DNA of 64,000 bases from Osedax frankpressi (GCA_964035775.1 OZ038317.1:12401655-12465654); one strand, 5' to 3'; positions 12,873 to 27,073 are shown, numbered from the stretch's first letter. Notes: generated by a model not told the origin, from the sequence alone. A program made the numbers and translations.

Positions 12873-13830
12873 AATAACATTCACCAATCACAACCAATCA
12901 CTAACCAATCACTAAATCTTCATCATTTCAATATATATGCACCAAATGTTCAACCTTAATCTCTCCTCTTTACAATACTCATCCCAGACACCAATACCCA
13001 TAATTTATTCAAATAATGCCGCACATATTGACTCTTGACCATCCAATTAATAATTTACACTAACCATTACTTAAATCAACCTGTCAATTGCCACCACAAT
13101 CCTCAAATATACAATCATCTCTCTATCTTTCCTCAAACTCCAGATATACACTTTCTCCCCAACAAATGATATACCCAATGTCAACCCAACCTCACTACCA
13201 CCTACACATCTCTAGCAACAAATCTACTCCACGTCCTAAACCACCATCACTTTCCTCGAAATACTACATCACGATCTGCACATCAAAACAACACCTTAAT
13301 TATTGAACATGTAAAAACCTACCAACTAAACTACAACTTCATCATATAGATCTTAAAATCTATTAATATTCCCTCTAAATATTTTCCCTCCCACACATTC
13401 CACAAAGAAACAATAAGTATAACATTATCATTATCCTGCACATCTTTTCTACTATCGCAGAGACGCATTATCAAAGCCAATCCCGCTTTTAGTCACATAC
13501 ATATCCGAACCGATTGTTCTCACTACGTGAGACTGCAGGGTATCGTTATTTACCATGCTATAAAGCAGGATATTGCCCATCATAATATTAAATTCACTTT
13601 CAACGATAATACTGATAATTTAGAATTGACAAATATCCTACACTCTAGAACTGACTAGATCAACAATGATCTGCCAATATCAGATTTTAATAAATGATAG
13701 TCATGTGAGAAACATAAACTCTCCACAAAAGTAAGCCCACCATCATCCAACCAATGCAACTCCTTCCCAACTGACAATATCATTCACCCTCCAACAAATA
13801 TTATTTCACCGATTAGCACTCATAATCCAC
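12873..13830 (+). other. C-rich, G-poor non-coding stretch
   Basis: About 1 kb with marked strand asymmetry: the plus strand is rich in A and C and very poor in G (for example CACCAATCACAACCAATCAC). Verified introns of the ITFG1 and SLC46 genes show a similar pyrimidine bias on their sense strand, so this may be transcribed from left to right. No exon could be supported. Confidence 0.4.
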
Positions 13831-13831
13831 A

Positions 13832-13834
13832 ATG

Positions 13835-13902
<68 letters not shown>

Positions 13903-13903
13903 C

Positions 13904-13947
<44 letters not shown>

Positions 13948-13995
13948 CACTACTACTACTACCACTACCACTACCACTACCACTACCACCACCAC
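13832..13995 (+). repeat. ACT/ACC trinucleotide microsatellite
   Basis: About 54 tandem ACT units with blocks of ACC. Poly-Thr and poly-Val frames on the two strands are artefacts of the repeat. Confidence 0.95.
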
Positions 13996-14535
13996 TTTTA
14001 TATTTTTTCTAATAAATAAATCATCAATTGAATTTATAAAAAGTGTTTCCATTTCTTTCAAACCTTTAATACAAAATATCGAAAGCTTTATAAGATCTGT
14101 AATAAACAGATCTTTAAATGCATGCCATTAATGATACTGACAATACAACTTAATTAAATAAGTAGTACAAGCTATCAGAATAACAGCATTTAGGGGAAAT
14201 TGTATTTTCATAAATATTATCTTCATATTCTTATTTTTAAATTGTTTTAATACAGGGTTATAACAATATGCACATAAAAAATGTACCATACAAAATAATT
14301 ATAAAATGCACAAATTTATTTGAAATTTATTATGTAAATCAGACTTTCTATTGTATACATATTGTTTCATCTTGTAGCAAAATGTGTTAGTATGTTATTC
14401 AATATTACATACAAATTGCTAATTTAATTAACTAATATAGACATGCATAGAATATACTTATGTAAATATATTTATTATATTATTTTCTTGTATCAATCCT
14501 TTTTATAAATAGAAATATGATTATGCACTATTCAC

Positions 14536-15140
14536 TTAAAAACCCTTTTCTATATTTTCATCAATAAAACAATAATTTGCAGGTACATCGTTGCTTCTTA
14601 AAATCCTACAGCAAACAGAACATAATTTTAAAGATAATTTTCTTAGAATATATCCTCCAATATACGAAATAATATCATCATCTTTTGTGAACTATAAAGA
14701 ATCTTTTGTTGATTAAAAATTAATGGAAATTTAAATATATATATATATATGTATATAAAAATTAATAATAACCAAAAAATCAATTTCTTCTTCACAATTT
14801 GCCTCTCTATTGTGTGTTATTAGACTATCAACAAGAATGTGTCTAATTATTAATCTAAATTCTTGTGCAGAGGGAATATTTGATTGATAATTTTTTCCTT
14901 TTATCTGAGAAAATAAATTTTCCAATACATCCTGATAATAAAATATATAGATTAGCAATTAATATATATATATAGATATATATATATATATAATTAATAC
15001 TTATTCAAATTTTATATATTTGATTATATTTAATATGATTATAATGATGATAATTTAAATCAGATGGAAATTTATGGAACTTCATAAGCTCCACAATTTT
15101 TGTAACTGATGTTACACCCAAAGGCACGGCAAAAAGACAT
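14536..15140 (-). mobile_element. P-element/THAP9-type transposon remnant
   Basis: Three minus-strand pieces match P-element transposase in the right order. (1) 15140-15061: ATG, then MSFCRAFGCNISYKNC, the zinc-binding start of a THAP domain; the next expected block FHKFPS is present but one frame away, so there is a single-base shift. (2) 14931-14773: DVLENLFSQIK and a following helix, the conserved QDxLEN block near the C-terminus. (3) 14691-14536: SYIGGYILRKL then CSVCCRIL, the conserved C-terminal block, ending in a stop. Pieces 2 and 3 join in phase across a short intron (acceptor CTTTATAG). The whole RNase H-like centre is absent, since pieces 1 and 2 lie only 130 bp apart. This is an internally deleted, inactive copy. 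Terminal repeats were not identified. Confidence 0.75.
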
Positions 15141-16054
15141 GTGCAATATTTAATATACAACTATAAATGTTGTATCTATTAAAAGTATAATTCAATATAT
15201 CATGTTATACATTATATTTACAATTATTATATAATTTAAATATAATAAATATATAAGTATTATTAACTTATTATAATGTATGGAGAAGAAACTATAATAA
15301 AAACTATTCAATAAAACATTGTCATATTTATATATATAAAAGAAAGAAAAATTCATAATTTAATATTAATATTTAATGAATTTATAAATCTATATTTACA
15401 TATATCATAGTTTCTGTTTCAATAATTGATATTTGATATTGTGGGTATACCGTTAATATAATATTAATATAATTATATATATATATATATAGTATATGTT
15501 TTAATAGTTAATAAAACATACTTTTATCGATATTCATTTAAATATTTATAAATGCCGACATCTATTTGATTAAATATATCATACTTTAATAACATTCCAT
15601 TTATATATGTATTAAATTAGTCTATTTTTAATAATCATATTTATAATATAGTTACTTTTCAAATACGTGTTCTATTTGGTACGAAATGTTAATATAACAA
15701 AACAAATTTTTCAAAAACAATATGAAATCGTATGATGTTTATTTAAAATAGCATCCCATAAGTGGGCGTGAACGAAATATTCAGCCAACCAAAAAATCTC
15801 AGAATGATACACTTAGCGCCAACGAGTATCTAGGTAATCTTGGGTATTAGTTTAATATAGTATATATAACATAGTATGTACTTAAATATACTTATATTAA
15901 TAACATTGTTTATAAATTTTAAGAATACGTGCGTCGCTAAACGACGAATGGCGTGCGTAGGGTTTATTTCACTTATATGAAATAAATATTCCAATGATAA
16001 CAAGATTTCTATTTATATACAATAAAATGCAAAATAATTATAAATTATAAAATA
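15141..16054. other. Intergenic, possible promoter of the Myb/SANT gene
   Basis: AT-rich, with two GC-richer islands (about 15755-15845 and 15925-15965) shortly before the start of the next gene. These could be promoter or 5' untranslated sequence. No specific site was recognised. Confidence 0.35.
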
Positions 16055-16642
16055 ATGATGTGCACAATATTTAGATTTACTCGTGAACAAATACAATACA
16101 TCATTTATCTTTGGGGTGAAATGTATACAAATAATATTGGATGGTCAAATACAAACATAATCATATATAAGAAGATATGCGAATTATTCAATGAGAAATT
16201 TGATGTAGTTATAAATTATAGTAAAATTGAAAAGAAAATCTTGTACGAGAGATCAACTTATACTGCGGTAAGATCTATGTTAATGTTGTTAAATATAGTA
16301 ATAACATATATATTGTATACATACCTCTTATTATAAATATATCCCTTATGAAACTAGATTAGCTGAAAATAAGTAACACTATTTAATCAAGTTCGAATGT
16401 TGATTCGCCGCATTACGAATATTTATATATTTTGAATAAAACTAACATTGATTTTTTACAGCGATAATTCACAGGGGACATATATAAAACCGTATCATAT
16501 GATATATTTATAGGTATTCAATTGTGTAACTTTTACAATGGATTTTATTCAACATTTAACTTATGAAATATAATGTATATTATAATTTATATTTATATGT
16601 ATAAATATATATGATATATAGGTATGTATATATGCATGACTA

Positions 16643-16709
<67 letters not shown>

Positions 16710-19165
16710 AGTATTGATACATCCAACATATTTTGAATTTTAAGATATATGAGGAATTCATATACTAATCACTAGATTTATTATTTTTATAGTTATGCAA
16801 TATTAATAAATTTATATATTATTAAAATAATATATAAATAATTATCATCTAATCAATATGTATCTGAATATACTCGTGTCTTACTGTACTTAATATACTT
16901 CTTAATATATATATAGGTATATTCCATATTATACATTATATATACTATTATATGTATATAATGTAGGCGAATCAATAATAAATTAGTCTGCTTATTTTGA
17001 GTTATTGATGTTTAGAAATAAAGTAAACAAGAAATATCAACATCAATATCTGATTGTTAAACAGAATATAAGTGATTTTGTTATGAATTTAATATATAAT
17101 AGTCAATATAATATAATATATGTTATTCGGGTAATATTATTAAATTATATATAATTCTATATTTATAAAAATATATTTATCTAATCACTTGAGATAATAT
17201 AGATGTTAGATAGTATATGGTATATAATATTAAAATAATCTTCTGACTTGATTTCAATGATATGTCCCAGTAATATTAATTGACTTTGGTTGGATATATT
17301 TGTATATATATTTGGAAGAAAAATAGATATTTTTATAATCAGATTAATATTTCACTCTATTTAAAATTCCCTAAAAGATTAATATGAAATTACTTGAAAT
17401 GTAAACCATTACATAGATTGCCAAATTAATTAATATATGAAAATAAATCTCATCACTAATTTATACTTACATGAATAAATAAAGTTATTTATTGTTGAAT
17501 TAAAGTGCTAATGAAAATACAAATAATGACCTATATTTAATAACATTTTGAAATGCTAGAATATTAATATTAATCAGTAATTACAAATAATTAAAAAGAC
17601 ATGCTAACTGAATTAGCAAGTCTTTCAGTAATTATTCTACTCTCGCTAGGCAGAGATATTTCTATTACACTCCCTAAAATATGTTCAATGTAATTTATTA
17701 TAATTTTTGATATATGTTCTTTTCGAACATTCCTGAAGATTTTTTTTTACAGTTTTTGAACATGCAAATTATTTTTTGAATGTGTGTATAACTATTTCTT
17801 AGACAAACTAAATCCTATGGATAGTAATATTTGTTAGATAATAGCACTGATTTTTATCATGTCATACATATTTGTTATCAGTTTTATTTATTTTAACTAT
17901 TATATATTTATTGTAATAGTGGTCAAATGATTAAACCTTGTGATATTTATTTTCAAGAGAATTTATAATTCTAACTTATATGAATAATAAACCAATATAA
18001 AAAATAGTAATAGAATAACAATTAATATCTATAACAATACATTTTAAAAATTGTATTCATTTCTGTAAAAAAATAATATATAAACTTAAAATTTATATTA
18101 TCTTATATTATTATTATATATAACTCTGATATTATTTGAAATTTTTTACATTAGATAATATTATTAAATAACTATGATATTTGAACAAATATTTCTGTAA
18201 TAAAATTATCGTTTTACTATATTTATTGGAATATATTACCTAATACTTTTCCACAGCTAAATAACTACCTGAAGCGCACGGGGAAAAATCGAGATGACCC
18301 TGGAGCTCCAACTTGCAGCTACTACGATGAGATCAATTTAATATTGGGCCAAGGTGCAACACCCAGACCCACCTACTCAGCTGATCCCGTGCGGCCAGTA
18401 CTTCAAGCAAATACTCTAATCGAAGGTAATTTTATAATCAAAACTGCAGTTAAAGTTTGTTCCAACATTTGTATTCTATACTAAATTATAATTCTGAGAA
18501 GTAATTCTAAACGATATTGCATATATGTCTGCAACATATATAATTATATACTTTAGATCTAATCACATAATTTCTAATTCTCATAGTTGAATTCATTATC
18601 GGGCTAAGAAGTTTATTCCAGTGAAACTTTTATTTGCACAACTTCTAAATTAGTCATCAAATAATTACATATTCCATGCATTTTGTAGGTTAACGTCATT
18701 ATGTTTTTCATAGTTAAACGAGAATTTGATGCTGGCGCTGATCATACCGATGAAATTGGAACGATGATTCAACTCGGCCGTGAAATCAAAGTAGAATCGA
18801 CCGACGAAATTAATTATGCAGAATATGTACCCCTGCCATCGCTTCCTCCAACACCTCCTCTTGTGGCACTTCCGCAGATACTTTCTTCTCCTCCGATTAC
18901 ATCATCTCCCTCTATAATGCGATCTCCTCTGATGAATTCAATTCCTTCGATGGCAAGAAAGCGAAGTCGGGAAATGTCGTCGCATGAAATCTCATACCCA
19001 AAATGCAATTTGAACTCCCATAATAATTGCAATAATGATAATGCTGAAATTAAACGACAGCTGATCAGTTTGAATCAAAAGATGGATGCTTTTTTTGAGA
19101 TTGCACTGAGAAATGAAAATAAGATTGATAGACTTACCAGACATTTATTGAATCCTAATATGTGA
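16055..19165 (+). CDS. Myb/SANT-like DNA-binding protein, 3 exons, 277 aa
   Basis: Exons 16055-16267, 18257-18425 and 18714-19165 join in phase (0, then 1) into 277 codons. Exon 1 gives FTREQIQYIIYLWGEMY and ICELFNEKF, and exon 2 gives LNNYLKRTGKNRDD and CSYYDEINLILG. Together these follow the Myb/SANT-like (trihelix) pattern: an opening helix with a Trp, a second helix with I..L, a third helix, then K-x-x-G and YYDE-x-x-x-ILG. Exon 3 carries a Pro/Ser-rich linker, a basic patch (MARKRSREM) and a C-terminal heptad-like helix (EIKRQLISLNQKMDAFFEI) suited to dimerisation. Donors GTAAGA and GTAATT; acceptors CCACAG and TTCATAG. The start is the first of two adjacent Met codons. It is probably a nuclear regulator. 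A domesticated Harbinger-type accessory protein is possible, but no terminal repeats were seen. Confidence 0.7.
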
Positions 19166-20560
19166 TAATCTCAAATTAACACCCTTAATAAGTATATTGA
19201 ATACTTAACTATTATTTTTATATTCTCAACTAAATATTCCAATATTATATTTTAATATATTGTTGTTTTTCTTATGAATTATTTTTCATTTTCAATAGGT
19301 TTATATTTATAATTAAAGTTGTATAAATATTTTATAATAATTTAATATAAAAATCATTACTCATGTTATGTGATACAGAAATATATTCTACTGGATATAT
19401 AATAAACAACTAATGTACAATTTTGGGTATTTAATTACTAATTAATTAATATTGTTAGTAATAATCAATACTATTTGAATAATTTTATTATAGAATTGTA
19501 GCTTTAAAATGTATGATATTATACTAAGAAAACTGATATTTAATTATATACATTAAATAACAAATTTCATCTAATTAATTACAAATATGTATAATATACA
19601 TATATTTAAAATTAACTATTATAAATACCACACCAGACTAAGCAATCGACTAGATCAATAAATTGCAAAGATTCTACATAATGAAATGATGTATATATAT
19701 GTAAACTATAGTTTATTAGAAATATATTTTTATATATAAGAATTTATTATTTAGAGTTTTATTATAAAGGAATTATGAAAATTGTTAAATAACTTCATCT
19801 TACAATAAAGTATCTAAGATATCAAGATTCTGAATATAGATTAAAATATTTAATTAACTGTACAAAATTTCTTATATACAATACTGAAAATGACGTTGTT
19901 ACCAATATATATTTTAATGTATTTAAATGATCTACTGAAATTCAGATGATAAAAATATTGATTTTATAAACGATGTCGAATAGAAATGTTCTAGTTTATG
20001 GAATGTTGTTTTGTACCGCAGCAACTTATATTTTGATATTCTGATATTTATTAAATCTATGATATGTTCACATTAAATCCAAGATAATCGAATATAAAAT
20101 ATCATTTTCAATGATAATAACAAGCATTTTGTTTTTTTTAATATGTTCGTATAAAATTGTTATATTGTAGGTGTTTTATTAATAAATCTAACATATATAT
20201 ATGTTTTTCAATATGTATTGTATATCATCTCTTTATATATTTTACCTTCAATAAAAAATATATTATTCACAATTTTTAATTTTATTCTAAATTTTCAATA
20301 ATTATATTGTTGTTTACATTTTTATTAAATATTTAAATTTAATATTTACTAAATGTAATTAAATTTGTTATATTTAATAATAGAATATTATGTTTATCGT
20401 ATAAACAAAATTTTCAAGATACCTTGTATAATTGATCGATGGTTAAATGTATAATATATCTCATACAATATTAAAAATTGTATTATCGTCCCTATCGTAA
20501 AATGATTATTATATAATATGTTATAATACATTATTTAATTATTTTAATTTACCGTAGATA
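19166..20560. other. Intergenic AT-rich DNA
   Basis: Spacer between the Myb/SANT gene and the cap-binding protein gene. No further exon or RNA recognised. Confidence 0.5.
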
Positions 20561-20661
20561 ATGACAAATTTAAAATATTCAAAAGTAACTCGAAGAAATA
20601 CATCGCCGGTAAATATTATTTATAAAATAAAAATATTCTCATATTATACTATAATATTACA

Positions 20662-20724
<63 letters not shown>

Positions 20725-23700
20725 AATATTATTATTATAAATAAACTATAATTTACACATATTAATATAATTATATACATTAATAATATGTACTAATGTT
20801 ATAAATAATGTTTTAATATTAACTAAATTAATAAAAATACTATTATTAGCTATATATATTTAATTATAAATATATCCTATTATTATTACAATTTTCACAG
20901 AAAAAAAATAGTAGTTTATTGCGTATTGCATCTGAATATTGTACAACTGTATATGTTAGCAATCTCAATTATGAAATCACGGAGCAAACGGTTAACCTTA
21001 TCATATTATCTTAATTATATAATATTTTTTATATCTAAAATTAATATCGTTCAAATCATACTACACTATAATATATTGTATATATTACATGTATATATAT
21101 ATATATATATCAATATTATTTTCTAAAATTACATTTTTGGTTGGTGTAGATACATTCAGCCTTCAGTAAGCATGGTCATATCCGAAGGATCACAATGGGT
21201 ATAGACCCTTACGTTAATAGTTGCTGCGGATTTTGCTTCATTCAGTATCCTTTTGAAACATAAGGTTTATTAACTATGGGTTAATAACTAAGGTTATTAA
21301 CTAAGGTTATTAACTAAGGTTATTAACTAAGGTTATTAACTAAGGTTATTAACTAAGGTTATTAACTAAGGTTATTAACTAAGGTTATTAACTAAGGTTA
21401 TTAACTAAGGTTATTAACTAAGGTTATTAACTAAGGTTATTAACTAAGGTTATTAACTAAGGTTATTAACTAAGGTTATTAACTAAGGTTATTAACTAAG
21501 GTTATTAACTAAGGTTATTAACTAAGGTTATTAACTAAGGTTATTAACTAAGGTTATTAACTAAGGTTATTAACTAAGGTTATTAACTAAGGTTATTAAC
21601 TAAGGTTATTAACTAAGGTTATTAACTAAGGTTATTAACTAAGGTTATTAACTAAGGTTATTAACTAAGGTTATTAACTAAGGTTATTAACTAAGGTTAT
21701 TAACTAAGGTTATTAACTAAGGTTATTAACTAAGGTTATTAACTAAGGTTATTAACTAAGGTTATTAACTAAGGTTATTAACTAAGGTTATTAACTAAGG
21801 TTATTAACTAAGGTTATTAACTAAGGTTATTAACTAAGGTTATTAACTAAGGTTATTAACTAAGGTTATTAACTAAGGTTATTAACTAAGGTTATTAACT
21901 AAGGTTATTAACTAAGGTTATTAACTAAGGTTATTAACTAAGGTTATTAACTAAGGTTATTAACTAAGGTTATTAACTAAGGTTATTAACTAAGGTTATT
22001 AACTAAGGTTATTAACTAAGGTTATTAACTAAGGTTATTAACTAAGGTTATTAACTAAGGTTATTAACTAAGGTTATTAACTAAGGTTATTAACTAAGGT
22101 TATTAACTAAGGTTATTAACTAAGGTTATTAACTAAGGTTATTAACTAAGGTTATTAACTAAGGTTATTAACTAAGGTTATTAACTAAGGTTATTAACTA
22201 GGGTTATTGGCTAGGGTTATTGACTAGGGTTATTGGCTATGAGTTATTGACTAGGGTTATTGACTAGGGTTATTGACTAGAGTTATTGACTAGGGTTATT
22301 GACTAGGGTTATTGACTAGGGTTATTGACTAGGGTTATTGACTAGGGTTATTGACTAGGGTTATTGACTAGGGTTATTGACTATGGGTTATTGACTATGG
22401 GTTATTGACTATGGGTTATTGACTATGGGTTATTGACTATGGGTTATTGACTATGGGTTATTGACTATGGGTTATTGACTATGGGTTATTGACTATGGGT
22501 TATTGACTATGGGTTATTGACTATGGGTTATTGACTATGGGTTATTGACTATGGGTTATTGACTATGGGTTATTGACTATGGGTTATTGACTATGGGTTA
22601 TTGACTATGGGTTATTGACTATGGGTTATTGACTATGGGTTATTGACTATGGGTTATTGACTATGGGTTATTGACTATGGGTTATTGACTATGGGTTATT
22701 GACTATGGGTTATTGACTATGGGTTATTGACTATGGGTTATTGACTATGGGTTATTGACTATGGGTTATTGACTATGGGTTATTGACTATGGGTTATTGA
22801 CTATGGGTTATTGACTATGGGTTATTGACTATGGGTTATTGACTATGGGTTATTGACTATGGGTTATTGACTATGGGTTATTGACTATGGGTTATTGACT
22901 ATGGGTTATTGACTATGGGTTATTGACTATGGGTTATTGACTATGGGTTATTGACTATGGGTTATTGACTATGGGTTATTGACTATGGGTTATTGACTAT
23001 GGGTTATTGACTATGGGTTATTGACTATGGGTTATTGACTATGGGTTATTGACTATGGGTTATTGACTATGGGTTATTGACTATGGGTTATTGACTATGG
23101 GTTATTGACTATGGGTTATTGACTATGGGTTATTGACTATGGGTTATTGACTATGGATTATTGACTATGGGTTATTGACTATGGGTTATTGACTATGGGT
23201 TATTGACTATGGGTTATTGACTATGGGTTATTGACTATGGGTTATTGACTATGGGTTATTGACTATGGGTTATTGACTATGGGTTATTGACTATGGGTTA
23301 TTGACTATGGGTTACTAGAAGTGCTAAGCACTTTTTTAATTAGGCTTGTTAAGTACTTTTTACCTAGATGCATTTTTATATGCATATAAAAAGCATGCCT
23401 TTTAAAATACGTTCTTAGTTTATTAAATCTAACACATTTAATAATGATAATAATAATAATAATAATAATTAATAATAATTCTAACACATACAATTATGTT
23501 ATTAATTATGATAACTATCACTAAAATACATGCTATATATTTTCATTTTTAGATTGAATATTAAATTATAGACGATATAATTTAATTAAACAATTACACA
23601 CGATGTCAGTTATATAAAAAGTAATGTACCCAGAAAATAATTCAGTTAATTTAATTTTTTGGACTGTATATTTTAACTTATTTAATATTATTATTTTTTT

Positions 23701-24376
23701 ATATTTGCTTTCAAAGTATTTAAAATAAGCTATGACATTTCTAAGATATTCTTTATATTTATTCTCTTAATGTCTTTGACGAGAGTTTCATACTTAGCTG
23801 AGTAGAATATATACCGGAAACTAGATATCGTGTCATTCTATTTATTATTAATATATTGACTTTAACCACGGCCCGCAAAGATTCTCAGATAGTCATTCGA
23901 CGGGAAGAGCTGTTATGTTCGGAAACTGTACTATGCTGGACAGTAGGATGATGCAAGTGCGTCTGGATACCGGTTTCGAGGAAGGGCGGCAGTTCGGCCA
24001 ATGTCTGACGAGAGAACAGGTCAGTTCACCACTGTTGACAATTCATTGTAATACGTATCAAACATAATGTATACAAATCTATATATATACACATATAAAT
24101 ATAAAATATAATCAGACAATATTTCTCTCTTCCCCATTTCTCTATATTCCTCACTATTTCCCTCCCTATGTATATATTCACTACTTTCTAATTGTATAGC
24201 TTAGTACCGAATTTCGGAGCGGTTTCGGAGGAGTGGATAACGTTTACGAACATATCAACCCTCTGCCGACCAGAACCACTATCTACCACACCGAAACTAC
24301 ACCTCGTAAACGAAATTCTAAACATCTCCCTGTAATTCGTATCCCCGACGTTAATATTGATACAACGATATTCTGA
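20561..24376 (+). CDS. NCBP2: Nuclear cap-binding protein subunit 2 homologue (CBP20), 5 exons, 182 aa
   Basis: Exons 20561-20608, 20901-20990, 21150-21244, 23881-24019 and 24200-24376 join in phase into 182 codons. NCBP2 is the RRM subunit of the nuclear cap-binding complex, which with NCBP1 binds the 5' m7G cap. RNP2 is TVYVSNLNYEITEQ, RNP1 is CGFCFIQF, then LDSRMMQVRLDTGFEEGRQFG matches the conserved tail [21 protein letters not shown] with no gap. The stacking Tyr of RNP2 and both Phe of RNP1 are kept. However, of the tail residues known to hold the cap in human CBP20, Arg112, Asp114, Trp115 and Arg127 correspond here to Gln, Arg, Leu and Gln, while Asp116, Arg123 and Gln133 remain. The N-terminus is shorter and the C-terminus longer than in human (156 aa). 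An AATAAA lies at 24486-24491. It could be a divergent orthologue or a paralogue. Confidence 0.85.
21245..23880 (+). other. U12-type (minor spliceosome) intron 3 of NCBP2
   Basis: The donor reads GTATCCTTTT, an exact fit to the U12 consensus (A/G)TATCCTTT. The 3' end has TTTAACC at 23861-23867, a match to the core of the U12 branch site, with the branch A about 15 nt before the AG at 23880. The junction (phase 2) is fixed by an ungapped alignment of the flanking exons with human CBP20. Most of the intron is a tandem array. Confidence 0.8.
21265..23313 (+). repeat. 13/14-bp tandem array inside the NCBP2 U12 intron
   Basis: Three homogeneous blocks: about 70 copies of AAGGTTATTAACT (13 bp) to about 22200, about 14 copies of TAGGGTTATTGAC (13 bp) to about 22380, then about 66 copies of TATGGGTTATTGAC (14 bp). 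The array begins some 20-30 bp after the donor and stops about 570 bp before the acceptor. Blocks are nearly free of mismatches, which points to recent expansion of successive variants. Confidence 0.97.
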
Positions 24377-24535
24377 ATTTAACTAAATAATTCTGAGTTG
24401 TCCAGTAACATGTGATCAGAACTGTGCAAATACATTCTGGAAGACTACGTATTTTATACATAGTATAATAATGTTTTATTTTATGAATAAAAATCATTTA
24501 AAAAAACTTAATTTATACATAGATTGCATAATATA
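24377..24535. other. 3' flank of NCBP2
   Basis: Short AT-rich stretch with a poly(A) signal AATAAA at 24486, leading directly into the GA microsatellite. Confidence 0.6.
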
Positions 24536-24540
24536 TATAT

Positions 24541-25445
<905 letters not shown>

Positions 25446-25489
25446 TTATTAGTTTGTGGGGATATAAATATTTCCTTTGCCTTGAACAA

Positions 25490-26424
25490 GTAATCTACGA
25501 GTCTTCAGATAATATTATATCATAAATCATCTTGTTTTATAGGTTAGTCGTTTATACATGCTTGAATTAATATCGGTACTGTGGTATACCGATAAAATAG
25601 TTCAGAATGTTATTGATTTTTATAAATTGTTACCATTTATTCATATAATTATATAATACTTTTAATGGCATATACCGTATCAATTAACATCACCAGCATC
25701 ACCTATAATTAATTGTTTTTATTGAAATGGAATTTGTATTACGGCGAAAGTTTTTTTAATATTGAAAAAATTAGTTTGATAGTTTATTTATATAATTTTG
25801 ATTAATTAATGTACTCTTTATTAAATTAGTAGGGGTTAATTTTATTTTAAATCCACATTAAGATTTATATATTACATTATTGTTTAAAAAATTGAAAATT
25901 AAAAAAAATGAATTAAATCTATTTTATAGTATTTTATTGCATATTTTAGATATTTAGAAACTAGTGAAATATACATGGTTTTACATTATACATTAGTTAC
26001 TTGTGTCGTATCCTTGGTCGAGTTTAATGTACTCGGTGAAACTTTGAAAGTAATTCATTCATAAGAGCATCAAAAGTTCTCGAATGAATGTGTAAATTTG
26101 TTTTTTTAATTATCTTCTGATGAAAGTAAATATCTCATCACCCATGACAGTTATTATATCAGATGGTATTATTAAATTGATATATGTATGGCATTTTGAT
26201 GATTTATACGTTGTCTCAGATTGGCCGATTTTTTATTTTATAATTCATAAATATCTGCTAGAAACAAGTTAGTCGTAAGAAATATAGTAAAATGAAATAT
26301 TCATATTAAAGAAATTACTAATAGAAAGTCACGAATCTATTAAGAATTCGATGTTCTTCAGATATCATGAGCTTGATAATTATGTGATTATTGTGTGAGA
26401 TTAAACAATATTGGTAAAGATCAC

Positions 26425-26474
<50 letters not shown>

Positions 26475-27073
26475 GTGTGTGTGTGTATTGTATTTTAGCT
26501 TGCTTTTACAAAAATATATAATTTAAACTGCGGTAAAATCTTTATAGAATCATTTATATATCCACTACTGCTAATATTAACATATATGCCTTTAGACAAC
26601 AAACGGGAACAATTCTATTCCGTGGTCAATACATATGCCCTATACCATATAACTAAAGAGTGTTAACTTACATGTATCTACATGATAATTTATAACTTGT
26701 CATCTTATAATAATAAACGAATTTGATTTTTATTTATAATAATTTTTAAATGATATTTATATATTATCTATATTATATTATAAATATTCGTTCTTGGTTT
26801 AAAATAATCCTCTAATATAATACTCCATTTAAATCAAATACTTCATGTAAAGGTCATACAAGCCCGTATTACTTTCGGCCTACACTGTACGCATTTAATA
26901 TATTGTATATATGCTACGTTTATATCGATAGATCTAAGAATATTATTCATGGTTATCACTAATATTATAATCTTGGAATTTCACGTGATAACAATAAATA
27001 ATCACATGATGTTAATTGAAAAATCTAAATAATTAATATTTTAAGGGATATAAATTTATAATTTTTTTATAAA
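25490..27073. other. Intergenic AT-rich DNA upstream of ITFG1
   Basis: No exon recognised. A TA and TG microsatellite lies at 26430-26487. Confidence 0.5.

Noticed and set aside
13440-13650. Possible second exon of the MPV17-like gene (open stretch with IRTDCSHYVRLQG)
   Set aside because: The phase does not fit the first exon, and no MPV17 motif such as HYWY or a DQ block is present.
13813-14131. Poly-Thr and poly-Val frames
   Set aside because: ACT/ACC trinucleotide repeat read in phase; no splice sites or homology.
22201-22390. Interstitial telomere (TTAGGG) repeats
   Set aside because: Units contain TAGGGTTA, but the period is 13 bp with TTGAC inserted and it grades into the neighbouring 13- and 14-bp units.
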